64,000 nt of DNA from Rhodanobacteraceae bacterium (lineage in GTDB: Bacteria > Pseudomonadota > Gammaproteobacteria > Xanthomonadales > Rhodanobacteraceae): NCBI GenBank assembly GCA_003142815.1, contig PLNP01000044.1, forward strand, positions 1-64,000, written 5' to 3'. Numbering within the stretch: position 1 is the first letter of the stretch; every line of letters begins with the position of its first letter. Positions 45,827 through 55,710 of this stretch are shown here, piece by piece. The position numbers were made by a program, and so were the translations under genes. The notes beneath the pieces are model-generated. The model saw nothing but the letters and a program-made list of their open reading frames with translations, did not search any database and had not been told where the DNA came from.

Positions 45827-47704
45827 TCAGCGTACGCAGACCAAACCGGCCTCGCGGCGCTCGCAACCGGACCAATCGCCCGCATGCGGAAATCCCGGCA
45901 CGTCGACATAGACGTAGAACGTCCCGGTGGCGGTCGGGGGTGGCAATCCGTGCGCATACTGTTCGAGGCACTGGATCCGATTGGCTGCGCGTGCTTGATA
46001 AACGCTGTTGATCGGCCGGTCGACCGTCGCTGCGAGCCAGTGCCAGGCCATATATCGGCTCGACAGCGCCGGCCATTCGGCGGTCTTGCGCAGTTGCAGG
46101 AAGGCGTTCTGAACGCAGTCGTAGCGGGGATGCAGTTCGACCACAGTCTCGACGCGCATGCGCGGCGCAAGATCGGCGATTTGGGCAAAAGCCGGGTTGA
46201 CCTTGGCGAAGCGATTCTGCTGAATGTCGAGTAGCGGACGGGTGTCGGCGATTTGGAGGCCGAACGCGACGGTGAGCAGCGCTGCGAAGCCTGGGCGCGA
46301 CAAGTGCCGCTGGCATTGGACGAATGCCAGTGGCACGAGCGTGTAGGTAATGACCCAGAAGAACCGCCCCGCAGCAGCGAAATTGGTCAGCACCTGCAGC
46401 GCGCGCTGCGGCGCTAGCGCAAGAACGAAGAGAGTAAACGCACCGAATGCACCGAGAAAGCGGAGTACGGCATAGCGATCGCGGCGTATCGCAAACGCGA
46501 CAAACGCGGCGACCGGCAGTGCATAGATGACCGCGAGCGCACCGAGACTTGCACGATGTGCGCTGAGCAGGCGCGACAGCGAACCGCGCCAGTCATCGCG
46601 ATCGAAGCTGGCTATGACATCGCCAACCGGTACGCCGGCGACATGGCTGTCGAATGCGCAGACGTCATAGCCGAGCGCATAGACGAGCAACGCCCAAAGC
46701 ACGAGCAACAGCGGTGCATGGACGGCGCTGAGGTCGGTGCGCCAATGGCGCAGCGCCAGCACGGAAGCAAGCGCAACGACGACGAGAAACCCGGCGCCCC
46801 AGTAGTTGTACGCGTCGTACTGATAGCCGGTCGCGTCGACGAGCCGGTCGGGCGCGAACAGTCCGCTCAACTGCGGATACCAGGGAGCGGCGAGATTGAG
46901 CGAGCCCGCACCGTAACTGCCCCACGGTAATGCGAGACCGGCGAGGCCACACATCCAGGCGAGTAGCGTTAGCGTCGCCAGCCAGCCAGCCAGCAGAAGG
47001 CCTGCGCGCAGCGGCGGTAACCGATCTTGCCACAGGCCGCAGAGCAGAATCGCGACGAGCAATGTGGCCTGCATCGCCGCAAGATAAGGATGGACTAAGA
47101 GCGCGATGCATCCGCACGCGAGCAGTCGCGCGAACGGCAACGGCAATGCTGGATCGCGCAGATAGCGCCATATCCAGGCAATCGGGAACAGCAGCAGAAA
47201 GTGCGAACAAAGCGCGATATGGACCGTGCGGTAGAGCAGCACGGGCGTCAACACGCCGATCAAGCCGATACCGAGCACCGCCCAGCGATCACGGACACCG
47301 AGCGCCCGCGCGATGGTGGCAAACCCGGCTGCCTGCAGGGCGACACATAACCACAGCCATGGCCCGAAATAGTTGGGCCAGGTACCAAACAATGGCCTTA
47401 GCAACTTCACAACGAGCGCGACGAGAGGCAGGCTGTCGGTCATGGCGAGATTGCTGCCGTCGGGCACACCGAGCGGCACGATATGCAGTAGCGGCCAGCG
47501 CCACGCATCGTCGAAGAAATAGCGTGCGCCGATCAGATGCTGTGCGAGATCACCATCGGGTTGCGCGAACGCTGCGGCTCGCGAACCGACGATCGCCGGC
47601 ACCCAGAGTACGGCGGCGAGCGCAGCAATTGCCGCCGCGAGCCAGACCGCATGAGGTGATAGATCGTGGGAGCGGGCGCGCATGGTTCTCATCGCCTCGT
47701 CCAT
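45827..47704 (-). CDS. DUF6311 polytopic membrane protein
   Basis: The 625-residue protein has about eleven membrane segments followed by a soluble C-terminal domain of about 130 residues. The layout resembles GT-C-fold glycosyltransferases, and the family-like opening PDGDLAQHLIGARYFFDDAW with VPLGVPDGSNLAMTDSLPLV fits DUF6311. The first periplasmic loop contains an Asp-rich segment (QPDGDLAQH) where GT-C enzymes have their acidic motif. The C-terminal domain carries several Cys (HPRYDCVQNAFLQL; IQCLEQYAHG; WSGCERREAGLVCVR). The donor and acceptor are unknown; surface polysaccharide or protein glycosylation is inference. Confidence 0.75.
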   Translation of the reverse strand: MDEAMRTMRARSHDLSPHAVWLAAAIAALAAVLWVPAIVGSRAAAFAQPDGDLAQHLIGARYFFDDAWRWPLLHIVPLGVPDGSNLAMTDSLPLVALVVKLLRPLFGTWPNYFGPWLWLCVALQAAGFATIARALGVRDRWAVLGIGLIGVLTPVLLYRTVHIALCSHFLLLFPIAWIWRYLRDPALPLPFARLLACGCIALLVHPYLAAMQATLLVAILLCGLWQDRLPPLRAGLLLAGWLATLTLLAWMCGLAGLALPWGSYGAGSLNLAAPWYPQLSGLFAPDRLVDATGYQYDAYNYWGAGFLVVVALASVLALRHWRTDLSAVHAPLLLVLWALLVYALGYDVCAFDSHVAGVPVGDVIASFDRDDWRGSLSRLLSAHRASLGALAVIYALPVAAFVAFAIRRDRYAVLRFLGAFGAFTLFVLALAPQRALQVLTNFAAAGRFFWVITYTLVPLAFVQCQRHLSRPGFAALLTVAFGLQIADTRPLLDIQQNRFAKVNPAFAQIADLAPRMRVETVVELHPRYDCVQNAFLQLRKTAEWPALSSRYMAWHWLAATVDRPINSVYQARAANRIQCLEQYAHGLPPPTATGTFYVYVDVPGFPHAGDWSGCERREAGLVCVR

Positions 47705-48119
47705 TCATAGGATCATTGATCGCATGGTGCCATCCACTGGTTCCCGGTTAAACGCACCTCAACAAACGCAACGGGGGGCGAAGGCCGTGGCCAGTGCGCA
47801 TACCAACAAACGGGACGGAGAAAATATCTCTTTGCCCCCTGCGCCCGCCGAGGTTCGGGCGCCATTACCCGCAGCGAAGAGCCCGTGCAAAGCATGGCTT
47901 GGAACAAGACGACTGTGCATGGTGTTCGCCCTGCATGGGTGATCGGAGATTGGCAGCGTCACGCTGGCGTATATCCGTGATCGTGCGACAAGGCGCCTTC
48001 AATGGGGTAGTGCGCCGGCGGCGGATTCCAAAAGGCCTTCTTTTTTCTCGATGCCCGTTGGGTGACGGCAGCGCGCATCGCGGCGCTGCCGCGAGTGCGC
48101 TTGTCGACGAATCGCGCGC
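47705..48119. other. Gene-free stretch upstream of the DUF6311 gene
   Basis: No frame here has coding character or a ribosome-binding site. A hairpin (GGCAGCG CGCATCG CGCTGCC region, about 48068-48090) followed on the minus strand by AAAAAAGAAGG may mark the end of rhlB transcription. Nothing else is recognised. Confidence 0.4.
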
Positions 48120-49856
48120 TCAGTGCGATCGGAACATCTTCGCGATGCGGCGGAAGAAGCTGGGTTTCGGCGTCGCGGGAACGGGCGTTTTCGGTTCGCC
48201 GGCAAGCGGACGCGCCGATGGGATCGCGCGATCGCTGGCCGGCGTGTGTTCGCGGCGCGGTTTGCGTTCCGCGTTGCGTGCGTGCGGCTGGCTGCCATGA
48301 TCGCCGGTCTGCGGCATGGCAGTCTGGCTCGTTTCGCCGCGGTCGCCGCGATTGCGCCCGCGACCGCCGTGGTGACGGCGTTTGTGCGGTGCATCGGTCG
48401 ACGCCGGGTCACCCGGCGCGGCTGACGCACCAGCCTCTGATCCTGCGGGCGGACTCGGCGCTTGCGCAGTGGCCGGTTTGGCGCGCGCAAGCGCAGGTGT
48501 CCGCGCAGGTCTTGGTGTGGTTTCGCGTCGAGCCGGGCCGCTTTCGTTGCGCGATCGCGGCGGGCGCGAACGCGACGTCGGCGCCGCGCTCTTGGGCGGC
48601 GCGCCGGCCGTGTTGCGCAAGTCGTCGGCGGCGTCGGCGGCGGTGTGGTTGCTCGGCTGGCTGACGCGGGCGCGTGGCGGCGGCGTGGTCAGCAAATCCG
48701 CGCTGATCGCGGCGGTCGGGATCTTCTGTTCGATAAAGGCCTCGATGTCCGGCAGGCCCATCGCGTAGCGGTCGCAGGCGAAGCTGATCGCATCGCCCTC
48801 GGCTCCGAGGCGCGCGGTGCGGCCGATGCGATGCACGTAGTCTTCGGCGTCCTGCGGCAGGTCGTAGTTGAACACGTGGGTGACCGCCGTGATATGCAGC
48901 CCGCGTGCGGCGACGTCGGTCGCGACCAGCACTTCGATCTCGCCCTTCTGGAATTTGCCGAGCAGGCGTTCGCGTTTCGCCTGCGGCACATCACCGGACA
49001 AGGTCGCGACCGAGAAGCCCTGGCGATCGAGCGCGCGGGTAACCTTTTCGGCGGCGATCTTGGTGTTGACGAAGATCATGCTGCGGTGCGAGTCGATGCG
49101 CGCCAGCAGGTTGATCAAGAGTGGCAATTTTTCTTCCTTGGCCGGGAAGTACACGACTTGGCGCACACGATCGACGGTGACGTTGTCCGTCTCGACCGCG
49201 AGATTCTCCGGGCTGTTCATGTGCTCGTAGGCGAGTTCGAGCACGCGGTGGCTCAGGGTTGCCGAGAACAGCATGCCCTGGCGTTCCTCGCGCGGCGGCA
49301 TGCGTCGAAACAGGAAGCGGATGTCGTTGATGAAGCCGAGGTCGAACATGCGGTCGGCTTCGTCGATGACGACCACTTCGATCGCGTTCAGCGTGAACAC
49401 GTGCTGCTTGAGGTAGTCAATCAGGCGGCCCGGTGTCGCGATGATGAGGTCGCATCCGGACTTCAGCGATTCGCGCTGCTTATCGTAGTCGACACCGCCG
49501 TAGATCAGCGCCGAGGTGAGGCCGGTATCACGGCCGATGGCGTGGAAATCCTTGTCGATCTGGATCGCCAGCTCGCGCGTCGGCGCGACGATGATCGCGC
49601 GCGGGTCGGTCAACTTGCGGTCGGCGACCGCCGGTTTGGTCAACAGGCGGTTCAGTACCGCGACCAGAAACGCCGCGGTCTTGCCGGTGCCGGTCTGCGC
49701 TTGGCCGGCGACGTCGCGGCCGGTGAGCGCGATCGGCAGGGCCAGTGCCTGGATCGGCGTGCAGCGGATGAAGCCCGTCGCATGCAGGCCCGACAGGATG
49801 CGCGGATGCAGGCCAAAACTTTCGAAGGTGATATCGGTGATCGGATGTTGTGACAT
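48120..49856 (-). CDS. rhlB: DEAD-box RNA helicase RhlB
   Basis: ATP-dependent RNA helicase associated with RNA decay. Of the 578 residues, about 1-385 are the helicase core: Q motif [20 protein letters not shown], motif [12 protein letters not shown], Ia APTRELAIQ, motif [15 protein letters not shown], motif [20 protein letters not shown] and [19 protein letters not shown]-terminal tail of about 190 residues is Pro/Ala/Arg-rich and disordered ([20 protein letters not shown]), ending [16 protein letters not shown]-like basic residues; such tails bind RNA or the degradosome. Divergent from trxA-rho, a conserved gammaproteobacterial arrangement. Confidence 0.94.
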   Translation of the reverse strand: MSQHPITDITFESFGLHPRILSGLHATGFIRCTPIQALALPIALTGRDVAGQAQTGTGKTAAFLVAVLNRLLTKPAVADRKLTDPRAIIVAPTRELAIQIDKDFHAIGRDTGLTSALIYGGVDYDKQRESLKSGCDLIIATPGRLIDYLKQHVFTLNAIEVVVIDEADRMFDLGFINDIRFLFRRMPPREERQGMLFSATLSHRVLELAYEHMNSPENLAVETDNVTVDRVRQVVYFPAKEEKLPLLINLLARIDSHRSMIFVNTKIAAEKVTRALDRQGFSVATLSGDVPQAKRERLLGKFQKGEIEVLVATDVAARGLHITAVTHVFNYDLPQDAEDYVHRIGRTARLGAEGDAISFACDRYAMGLPDIEAFIEQKIPTAAISADLLTTPPPRARVSQPSNHTAADAADDLRNTAGAPPKSAAPTSRSRPPRSRNESGPARRETTPRPARTPALARAKPATAQAPSPPAGSEAGASAAPGDPASTDAPHKRRHHGGRGRNRGDRGETSQTAMPQTGDHGSQPHARNAERKPRREHTPASDRAIPSARPLAGEPKTPVPATPKPSFFRRIAKMFRSH

Positions 49857-50187
49857 TAATGAGTTCTGTGTGAATTCGCGGGTGGCGTTGGATCGGTATC
49901 AACGCCGGGGCCGGATCGGTGTCGCCGCCGGGCGGACCAGGGGCGTGCGCTGCTCGGACACGGGTGGTGGGGCGGCTCTTGCTAACGCGCGGCGGCGTCC
50001 CCAACTTGCGCAGATCGATCGTTTGGGCTGAAATGGGCCACGCGTTTCGTGCCCTTCCCACTGCCATCTGCGCCGCCAAAACCGGGTGAGTGTAGCCGAA
50101 GCCCGCCTAGGGTGCGCGGCTGCCCCTGAAAAAAGGCTGGCGCACTGTGTCAGCAACTTGTCAACCCCACTCAATTCGGAGAGTCCC

Positions 50188-50517
50188 ATGAGCGAACATA
50201 TTTCGCACGTCAGTGACGACCAATTCGAAGAACACGTCCTCAAGTCATCCGACCCGGTGTTGGTCGACTTCTGGGCCGAATGGTGCGGTCCGTGCAAGAT
50301 GATCGCGCCGATGCTCGACGACATTGCAGTCACCTACCAGGGCAAGCTGAAGGTCGCCAAGATCAACATCGACCACAATCAGAAAACCCCGCGCAATTAC
50401 AATGTGCGCGGCATCCCGACCCTGATGATCTTCAAGAACGGCAAGGTCGAGGCGACCCAGATCGGTGCGGTCAGCAAGACCCAGCTTGCACAGATGATCG
50501 ACAAGGCGATTGTTTGA
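50188..50517 (+). CDS. trxA: Thioredoxin 1
   Basis: Cytoplasmic dithiol-disulfide oxidoreductase of 109 residues. ATG 50188 follows GGAGAG at a good spacing; codons upstream in the frame are not used. The active site is [14 protein letters not shown] (WCGPC), with the conserved buried Asp in VLVDFWAEW and cis-Pro in [11 protein letters not shown]. It is transcribed towards rho in the conserved rhlB/trxA-rho layout. Confidence 0.97.
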   Translation: MSEHISHVSDDQFEEHVLKSSDPVLVDFWAEWCGPCKMIAPMLDDIAVTYQGKLKVAKINIDHNQKTPRNYNVRGIPTLMIFKNGKVEATQIGAVSKTQLAQMIDKAIV

Positions 50518-50523
50518 GAGCCG

Positions 50524-50610
50524 GGATTCTGGATTCGGGATTCGGGATTGGAGAGATCATTGGCAGGACATCTGCCGATCCGAATCCCGAATCACCAATC
50601 CCGAACCAGC
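50524..50610. repeat. Inverted GGGATTCGGGATT repeat
   Basis: GATTCGGGATTCGGGATTGG at 50532-50551 is answered by CGAATCCCGAATCACCAATC at 50581-50600. Similar GGATTTCGGGATTTCGGGAT with CGAATCCCGAATCCCGGC lies between ftsE and gspF (about 38431-38524). It may fold after trxA and reduce read-through into rho. Confidence 0.7.
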
Positions 50611-50723
50611 TGGACGTCCACCGCCCGCGGTGTTAAGTTGACCAATCGCGTATGGAGCCAAGCTGCTCCGCATCGCCTCCGCAAAAACCCTTCCTTCCAG
50701 TTGTTCCCCTAACGGCGCCCAGC

Positions 50724-52382
50724 GTGTCCGAAAACGAAACGAACGAAGGCGGCCCAGCCGTCCCCGCTGCAGGCCGTCCCGAGCCGCGGCAAAAACCCTC
50801 GCGTGGCCAAGCGGCGCAACCGGCACAGGAAACAGCGCCTGCGCACGGGCAGCCACAGCATTCGCAGTCGCAATCCGACATGCCGCCGCCCAACGATGGC
50901 CATGAACCCTCGTCTGGCGAACCTGCCGATGGCAATGCCGGCAATCAACAGGCGTCGCAGCCCGGCCAGCAGCAACACGGGCAAGGCCAAGGCCAGGGTC
51001 CGCGGCGCGGTCGCCGTGATCGCCGCGGCGGTCGCCAAGGCAACAATCCGCAGGGCTACAACAACAATGCGGATGAGGAATACGACGAGTCGCGCAATGG
51101 CGGTGGCAACGGTCCGCTGATCGATCTCAATGACCTCAAGCGCAAGACCGCGGCTGAACTGCTGGTCCTCGCTGAAAGCCTCGGCGTGCAGGAGGGCGTC
51201 GCGCGCGCGCGCAAACAAGACATCGTCTTCTTCATCCTGAAGGCGCATGCGCGTGCCGGTGGCGGCATCTATGGCGAAGGCGTGCTGGAGATCCTGCAGG
51301 ACGGGTTCGGCTTCCTGCGCGGTTTCGATGCTTCGTACCTTGCCGGGCCGGATGACGTGTATGTCAGTCCGAGCCAGATCCGCCGCTTCAATTTGCGCAC
51401 CGGCGACTACATCACCGGTCGCATCCGTCCGCCGAAAGAGGGCGAGCGCTATTTCGCGCTGCTCCAGGTCGACAACATCAATGGCGAACCGCCGGAGATG
51501 TCCAAGAACAAGGTCTTGTTCGAGAACCTGACGCCGCTGTTCCCGCGCAAGTCGTTCCGTCTCGAACGCGGCAATGGTTCCAGCGAAGACATCACCGGCC
51601 GCATCCTCGACCTCATCGCGCCGATCGGCCGCGGTCAGCGCGGCCTGATCGTCTCGCAGCCGAAGGCCGGCAAGACGATGATGTTGCAGAACATCGCGCA
51701 GGCGCTCGTGCACAACCATCCGGATGCGCACCTGATCATCCTCTTGATCGACGAGCGTCCGGAGGAAGTCACCGAGATGCAGCGCGGTGTGCGCGCCGAG
51801 GTGATCTCCTCGACCTTCGACGAGCCCGCGGTGCGTCACGTGCAGGTCGCCGAGATGGTGATCGAGCGCGCCAAGCGCCTGGTCGAGCACAAGCGGGATG
51901 TCGTTATCCTGCTCGACTCGATCACTCGTCTCGCGCGCGCCTACAACACCGTGGTGCCAAGTTCCGGCAAGGTGCTGACCGGCGGCGTCGACGCCAATGC
52001 GTTGCAGCGCCCGAAGCGTTTCTTCGGTGCCGCGCGCAATGTGGAGGACGGCGGTTCGCTGACGATCATCGCGACCGCGCTGGTGGAAACCGGCTCGAAG
52101 ATGGACGAGGTCATCTACGAGGAATTCAAGGGCACCGGCAACATGGAAGTGCACCTGAGTCGGCGCATTTCGGAAAAACGCGTCTATCCCTCGATCGACA
52201 TCAACCGCTCCGGCACGCGCCGCGAAGAACTCTTGATCGATCCGGACCAGCTGCAGAAGATCTGGATCCTGCGCAAGCTCCTGCACCCGATGGACGAGCT
52301 TGCCGCGATGGAATTCATGCTCGACAAGATGAAAAACACGAAGAGCAACGACGAGTTCTTTGGGTCGATGAAGCGGGGTTGA
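50724..52382 (+). CDS. rho: Transcription termination factor Rho with long N-terminal extension
   Basis: Hexameric RNA-dependent ATPase that terminates transcription. GTG 50724 ([18 protein letters not shown]) gives 552 residues. The canonical protein begins near residue 130 with [20 protein letters not shown] and [17 protein letters not shown]. Cold-shock RNA-binding domain: [20 protein letters not shown]. Walker A is [20 protein letters not shown], Walker [21 protein letters not shown], the Q-loop/R-loop region [20 protein letters not shown]. The first 130 residues are disordered, rich in Gln, Gly, Asn, Pro and Arg ([33 protein letters not shown]). Confidence 0.96.
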   Translation: MSENETNEGGPAVPAAGRPEPRQKPSRGQAAQPAQETAPAHGQPQHSQSQSDMPPPNDGHEPSSGEPADGNAGNQQASQPGQQQHGQGQGQGPRRGRRDRRGGRQGNNPQGYNNNADEEYDESRNGGGNGPLIDLNDLKRKTAAELLVLAESLGVQEGVARARKQDIVFFILKAHARAGGGIYGEGVLEILQDGFGFLRGFDASYLAGPDDVYVSPSQIRRFNLRTGDYITGRIRPPKEGERYFALLQVDNINGEPPEMSKNKVLFENLTPLFPRKSFRLERGNGSSEDITGRILDLIAPIGRGQRGLIVSQPKAGKTMMLQNIAQALVHNHPDAHLIILLIDERPEEVTEMQRGVRAEVISSTFDEPAVRHVQVAEMVIERAKRLVEHKRDVVILLDSITRLARAYNTVVPSSGKVLTGGVDANALQRPKRFFGAARNVEDGGSLTIIATALVETGSKMDEVIYEEFKGTGNMEVHLSRRISEKRVYPSIDINRSGTRREELLIDPDQLQKIWILRKLLHPMDELAAMEFMLDKMKNTKSNDEFFGSMKRG

Positions 52383-52639
52383 GGTCGCGTGTTTGGTCGA
52401 TGCCATGAATGGCATCGGCTGCGCGGCCGAACGGTCGAAGCAGGATGCGAAGGGCCGATTGCTTGGCGAGGCCTGGAAGGCCTCGAGCCCGTGAACGCCG
52501 TTGGATGGTGCATTACTGGCACAATGCGCGCTGAATGCGCTGGGGAGGTGAAAGCGATCTGTAAGGTTGGCGATCTAAGATAACGACGCGGTTCGGCTTT
52601 CGAGGTTCTCCCCAGCCTCCTTCCCCAGCCACCGCATCC

Positions 52640-52676
52640 CGGCCCGCCTCTCCCCAAGGCGGGCCGATCTTTTTTG
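52640..52676 (+). terminator. Rho-independent terminator downstream of rho
   Basis: CGGCCCGCC and GGCGGGCCG form a perfect 9-bp GC stem around a 9-nt loop, followed by ATC and six T. It lies about 260 nt beyond the rho stop; the interval 52383-52639 shows no gene. Confidence 0.8.
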
Positions 52677-52697
52677 CATGTCCGCACTTATTGCTTC

Positions 52698-52815
52698 GGC
52701 ACTCACTTGGTTTGAGTGCCCTCCGCTTGCCCTCCCCTGCGCCAGCGGGGGAGGGCAAGGGTGGGGGATTGATGTGGCCGCTGAATCTGAATTCGTTCCG
52801 AATCAATAGTGCGGC
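52698..52815 (+). repeat. About 120-bp dispersed repeat, family 3, copy D
   Basis: GGCACTCACTTGGTTTGAGT, CCTCCCCTGCGCCAGCGGGG and CTGAATTCGTTCCG-type tail ending AATCAATAG, in the same order as copies A-C. The stop codon of the patatin gene (52803-52805) lies inside its tail, so the last codons of that gene are repeat-derived or abut it exactly. Confidence 0.88.
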
Positions 52816-53810
52816 GCGCGCGTCGGCGACCAGCGCGCGAGCGCTTCGCGCGTGCGTCGGCGCCCCAGCTCGATCAATTCGTCGGCGCGGTGGAATTCGT
52901 AGAAGGTGCAGGCGTTGCGTGGAATCGTGATCAGCAGATCCGGTGGCTGCGCCGCGAGCTTCAGTTGCGTGATCGTTTCCTGGACGAGATCGAGCGAGCG
53001 CGCGAACAATTCGACGGCGCCCGGCTCCCGCATCACGATGCGTTGTTCGCGCTTGCCCATATGCGCGTCGATGAAGTCGGCGATGCGCTGCCCGTAATGG
53101 CTGCGCGGACGCTCTGAAGGCTGCGCGTCGTCGCCGGGCGGCAGTAGTTCTGGAGTCTCGTGGACGATTGGGCGCTCGCCGTATGCACTGCCGTGCAGCG
53201 ATTCCGGCGGTGCGTTGACGTCGATGGCGATCGTGGCATCGGTGAAGTCGCGCAGGGTCGGCGAGACCGGCAGCGGATTGAGCAGGCCGCCGTCGACGAG
53301 AAGGCGGCCTTGATAGCGATGCGGGCGAAACACCGTCGGGATCGCGATCGACGCGCGTATCGCATCGAACAGCGGGCCGCGCGAGAGCCAGACTTCGCGT
53401 TGCGCATCCAGATCGACTGCGACCGCGGTATAGGCGATCGGCAGTTCCTCGATGTCGATATCGCCGATCAATTCCTTGAGCATGCCGACGATGCGGTCGC
53501 CCTTGATGAAGCCGCCGCCGGACAGCGTCCAATCGAGCAGGCGCAGCACGTCGAGCCGCACCAGCGAGCGCACCCAGTCGCGGTACACGTCGAGCTTGCC
53601 GGCGGCGTGGATGCCGCCGACCAGTGCGCCCATCGAACTGCCGGAGATCGAGCGGATTGCGAAACCCTGCGCAACCAGTTCCTCGATCACGCCGATGTGC
53701 GCGTAGCCGCGCGCGCCGCCGGAACCGAGCACGAGCGAGATGCTCGATTCATGGGCCGGCGCGATCAGCCGCGAAGGCGCCGGCAACGCGGTGGGTTCGC
53801 CATTGGTCAT
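52803..53810 (-). CDS. Patatin-like phospholipase (RssA-type)
   Basis: Serine lipid acyl hydrolase of 335 residues. The oxyanion hole is SLVLGSGGARGYAHIGVIEE (about 25-45), the nucleophile S59 in SISGSSMGALVGG, and the catalytic Asp 173 in RLLVDGGLLNPLPV. The PTVFRPHRYQG segment before the Asp is typical of the RssA branch. There is no signal peptide, so it is probably cytoplasmic or peripheral to the membrane. The C-terminus (RWSPTRAPHY) ends in the family 3 repeat. Confidence 0.92.
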   Translation of the reverse strand: MTNGEPTALPAPSRLIAPAHESSISLVLGSGGARGYAHIGVIEELVAQGFAIRSISGSSMGALVGGIHAAGKLDVYRDWVRSLVRLDVLRLLDWTLSGGGFIKGDRIVGMLKELIGDIDIEELPIAYTAVAVDLDAQREVWLSRGPLFDAIRASIAIPTVFRPHRYQGRLLVDGGLLNPLPVSPTLRDFTDATIAIDVNAPPESLHGSAYGERPIVHETPELLPPGDDAQPSERPRSHYGQRIADFIDAHMGKREQRIVMREPGAVELFARSLDLVQETITQLKLAAQPPDLLITIPRNACTFYEFHRADELIELGRRRTREALARWSPTRAPHY

Positions 53811-53847
53811 GGGCGTGAGGTCATGGGCGTGGAGTCATCGTCGCGTG

Positions 53848-54825
53848 TCAAGGCGGGTTCTGGTACGCGCCGAGCGCGAGCTGCAGCAGGATCTTCATTT
53901 CCTCGCGCAGAGGCACCGGCGCGATGACTTCGGCGTCGGGCCCGTACTTCAGCACGTCCATCAGCAGCTCGCGCGAGTTCGAGTACGGCAGCTTGAGTTC
54001 GTAACGGCCATCGGCAAGGCGCGATCCCTGTTGCTGCGAATGCCAGTGCTCGTCGGCGACCCAGCGTGCCGCGTGCGGCGAGAAGCGAATCGTCGCCCAG
54101 GCTTTCGGCGCGCCGGAGAAGATGCCGTAGCTCGACGCCAGATGCGCATCGAGTTCGCCGGTCTCTCGATCAAGCGCGGTTTCGTTGATGAGTTGCGGCT
54201 CGCAGATACGATCCAGCGCGAAACTGCGCAACGCATCGCGACTGTGATCCCAGGCGTCGAGATACCAGTTGTCGCGATAGTGCGCGAGGCGCTGCGGCGA
54301 GACGACGCGCTCGGTCTGCGCATCGGTCGAGCGTGCGCGATAGCGGAATTTGAGGCGCTGCCGGTTCAGCAGTGCGCTGGCGACGGTGCGGAACGCGGCC
54401 TGGTCGAGCATGCGCGAGCCGCTGGCGAGCACGCGGATGCGCTCGATGGGCAGCGCGCGCCCGCTCGAATGATCGGACAGCAGGCGTTCGATGCGGGCAC
54501 GAAACGGCGCCAGTGCGCCGGCCAGCACGCCGGGATCGGAGCGACCCAGCAGTTCGTTCAGTGCAAGCAGTGCGGCCAGTTCCTCGCTGCTCAGCCACAG
54601 GCCCGGCAGCTCGAAGCGTTCGCCTTCGGCGGCATAGCGCAAGGCGGCCTCGTCGCCGTCGCCGCTTTCGATCGGCGCACCGAGCGTGTCGCGCAGGAAA
54701 TTGATATCCCTGTACAGCGTCGCGCGCGAGCAGCCGAGATCTTCCTTCAGACGCGCGAACGGTACCGGGTAGCGTGCGGACTTGAGGATGCGGTGCAGGG
54801 TCAGGATGCGTTCGTAGCGGTCCAT
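53848..54825 (-). CDS. WYL-domain transcriptional regulator
   Basis: The 325-residue regulator starts at ATG 54825 with an N-terminal helix-turn-helix (MDRYERILTLHRILKSARYP; LKEDLGCSRATLYRDINFLR). The WYL domain (about 135-310) contains LKFRYRARSTDAQTERVVSP and RLAHYRDNWYLDAWDHSRDA with FALDRICEPQ, and the C-terminal WCX part. WYL domains sense nucleic-acid or nucleotide ligands in several characterised members. The target here is unknown. The frame is open upstream to 55116, but only antisense to a separate gene fragment. Confidence 0.88.
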   Translation of the reverse strand: MDRYERILTLHRILKSARYPVPFARLKEDLGCSRATLYRDINFLRDTLGAPIESGDGDEAALRYAAEGERFELPGLWLSSEELAALLALNELLGRSDPGVLAGALAPFRARIERLLSDHSSGRALPIERIRVLASGSRMLDQAAFRTVASALLNRQRLKFRYRARSTDAQTERVVSPQRLAHYRDNWYLDAWDHSRDALRSFALDRICEPQLINETALDRETGELDAHLASSYGIFSGAPKAWATIRFSPHAARWVADEHWHSQQQGSRLADGRYELKLPYSNSRELLMDVLKYGPDAEVIAPVPLREEMKILLQLALGAYQNPP

Positions 54826-54904
54826 GGTCGGCGTGTCCGGAACAAGTGCTGCTTTGCGTACTGATACATCGACTCCAGCTAGTGTGTCACAGCCCGGACC
54901 CATC

Positions 54905-55094
54905 ACCGCCATTGAAGGTTTACGCCTACACCATGACCACTCCGAGGAAATCGGACGCAAAGACCTGGATCTCGCAGAAGACCGGGCTGCCGCTGCAGGA
55001 ATCGACTGGCAGCCGCATGGGGCACACGTCGACGACACGGATTCGCTATTCGAATTTCGACGACCCTTCGATCCACATCGACGCGCCGAATTGA
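54905..55094 (+). pseudogene. C-terminal fragment of a secreted protein
   Basis: The frame reads LKVYAYTMTTPRKSDAKTWI, SQKTGLPLQESTGSRMG and HTSTTRIRYSNFDDPSIHID ending APN. A 'T-x-AKTWIS-x-KTGLPL' segment followed by an IRYSNFD-type strand is usual near the end of small exported proteins of unknown function in Lysobacterales. No signal peptide or N-terminal domain lies upstream; the frame there is antisense to the WYL gene. A free-standing 53-residue protein from ATG 54933 is possible but less likely. Confidence 0.45.
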
Positions 55095-55130
55095 CTGCGC
55101 GACAATCGGAGAACATGCGGGCAAGTCCAG

Positions 55131-55187
55131 GTCGCGCTTGCAGCGCTCCTACAACGCGCTCTTTGTAGGAGCGGCGCAGCCGCGACC
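55131..55187. repeat. REP-like palindrome, family 2, copy 3
   Basis: GTCGCGCTTGCAGCGCTCCT plus ACAA pairs with TTTGTAGGAGCGGCGCAGCC plus GCGAC. Best preserved of three copies in the window (others 5238-5287 and 20951-21032). Confidence 0.8.
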
Positions 55188-55216
55188 GGGCATTGCGAGA
55201 CCTGCGCAGACGTTCG

Positions 55217-55645
55217 CTAGGGTACCGGTGTCGTCAACGGCAGCGCCCCCACGCGCTTCAACACCGCACGCACGATCGGATCGCGCATCGCCGCATCCGC
55301 CGGCTTGGGCATGTCGATGTCGAGCGCGAAGAACCAGCGCCGGCCGGCGCGCTCGACCCAGCCGACGTACCAGCCGAGATCGACCCGGTCGGGGCATTTC
55401 GCCCAGCCGGTCTTGCCGCGCAGGATGTAGTCTGGCGCGGACTCGAGGATCGAGATGCGTCGTCCGGTTTCCTGCGCGCGCGGCGAGAACGGAAGCGTGT
55501 CGGCGGCGAGTCGGCGCAGGAACTCGATCTGTTCGACCGCCGAGATGCGCAGATCGCCGGTCAGCCAGAACCGGTCGATGCCGCCGCCGATGTCGCGATT
55601 GCCATAGCTGGAAAAATGGTCGATTTGGCCATGACGAGTCTGCAT
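55217..55645 (-). pseudogene. Class D beta-lactamase remnant, N-terminally truncated
   Basis: The minus strand encodes SSYGNRDIGGGIDRFWLTGD, LRISAVEQIEFLRRLAADTL, ISILESAPDYILRGKTGWAK and DLGWYVGWVERAGRRWFFAL, ending VLKRVGALPLTTPVP. These are the YGN motif, the FWL-G-LRIS-EQ segment and the KTG motif of OXA-type enzymes in the right order. The N-terminal half with the active-site S-x-x-K and S-x-V is absent; upstream sequence is the start region of the molybdoenzyme gene. It cannot hydrolyse beta-lactams. Confidence 0.82.
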
Positions 55646-55710
55646 GTGGGACGCATCCGTTACCATGGGATGGTTCGACGCACCGAAGTCGTCACCGACA
55701 GGCACGCGCT

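Noticed and set aside
47713-47962. Short minus-strand frames upstream of the DUF6311 gene
   Set aside because: No ribosome-binding site, low-complexity translation, and no codon bias; left as gene-free sequence.
52389-52583. 64-codon plus-strand frame after rho
   Set aside because: No ribosome-binding site and no recognisable sequence; it lies in the untranslated interval before the rho-independent terminator.
55138-55710. N-terminal extension of the molybdoenzyme frame
   Set aside because: The 191 extra codons run through a REP element and antisense to the beta-lactamase remnant, are Arg/Ser-rich, and precede a normal ATG with family-like N-terminus at 55711.
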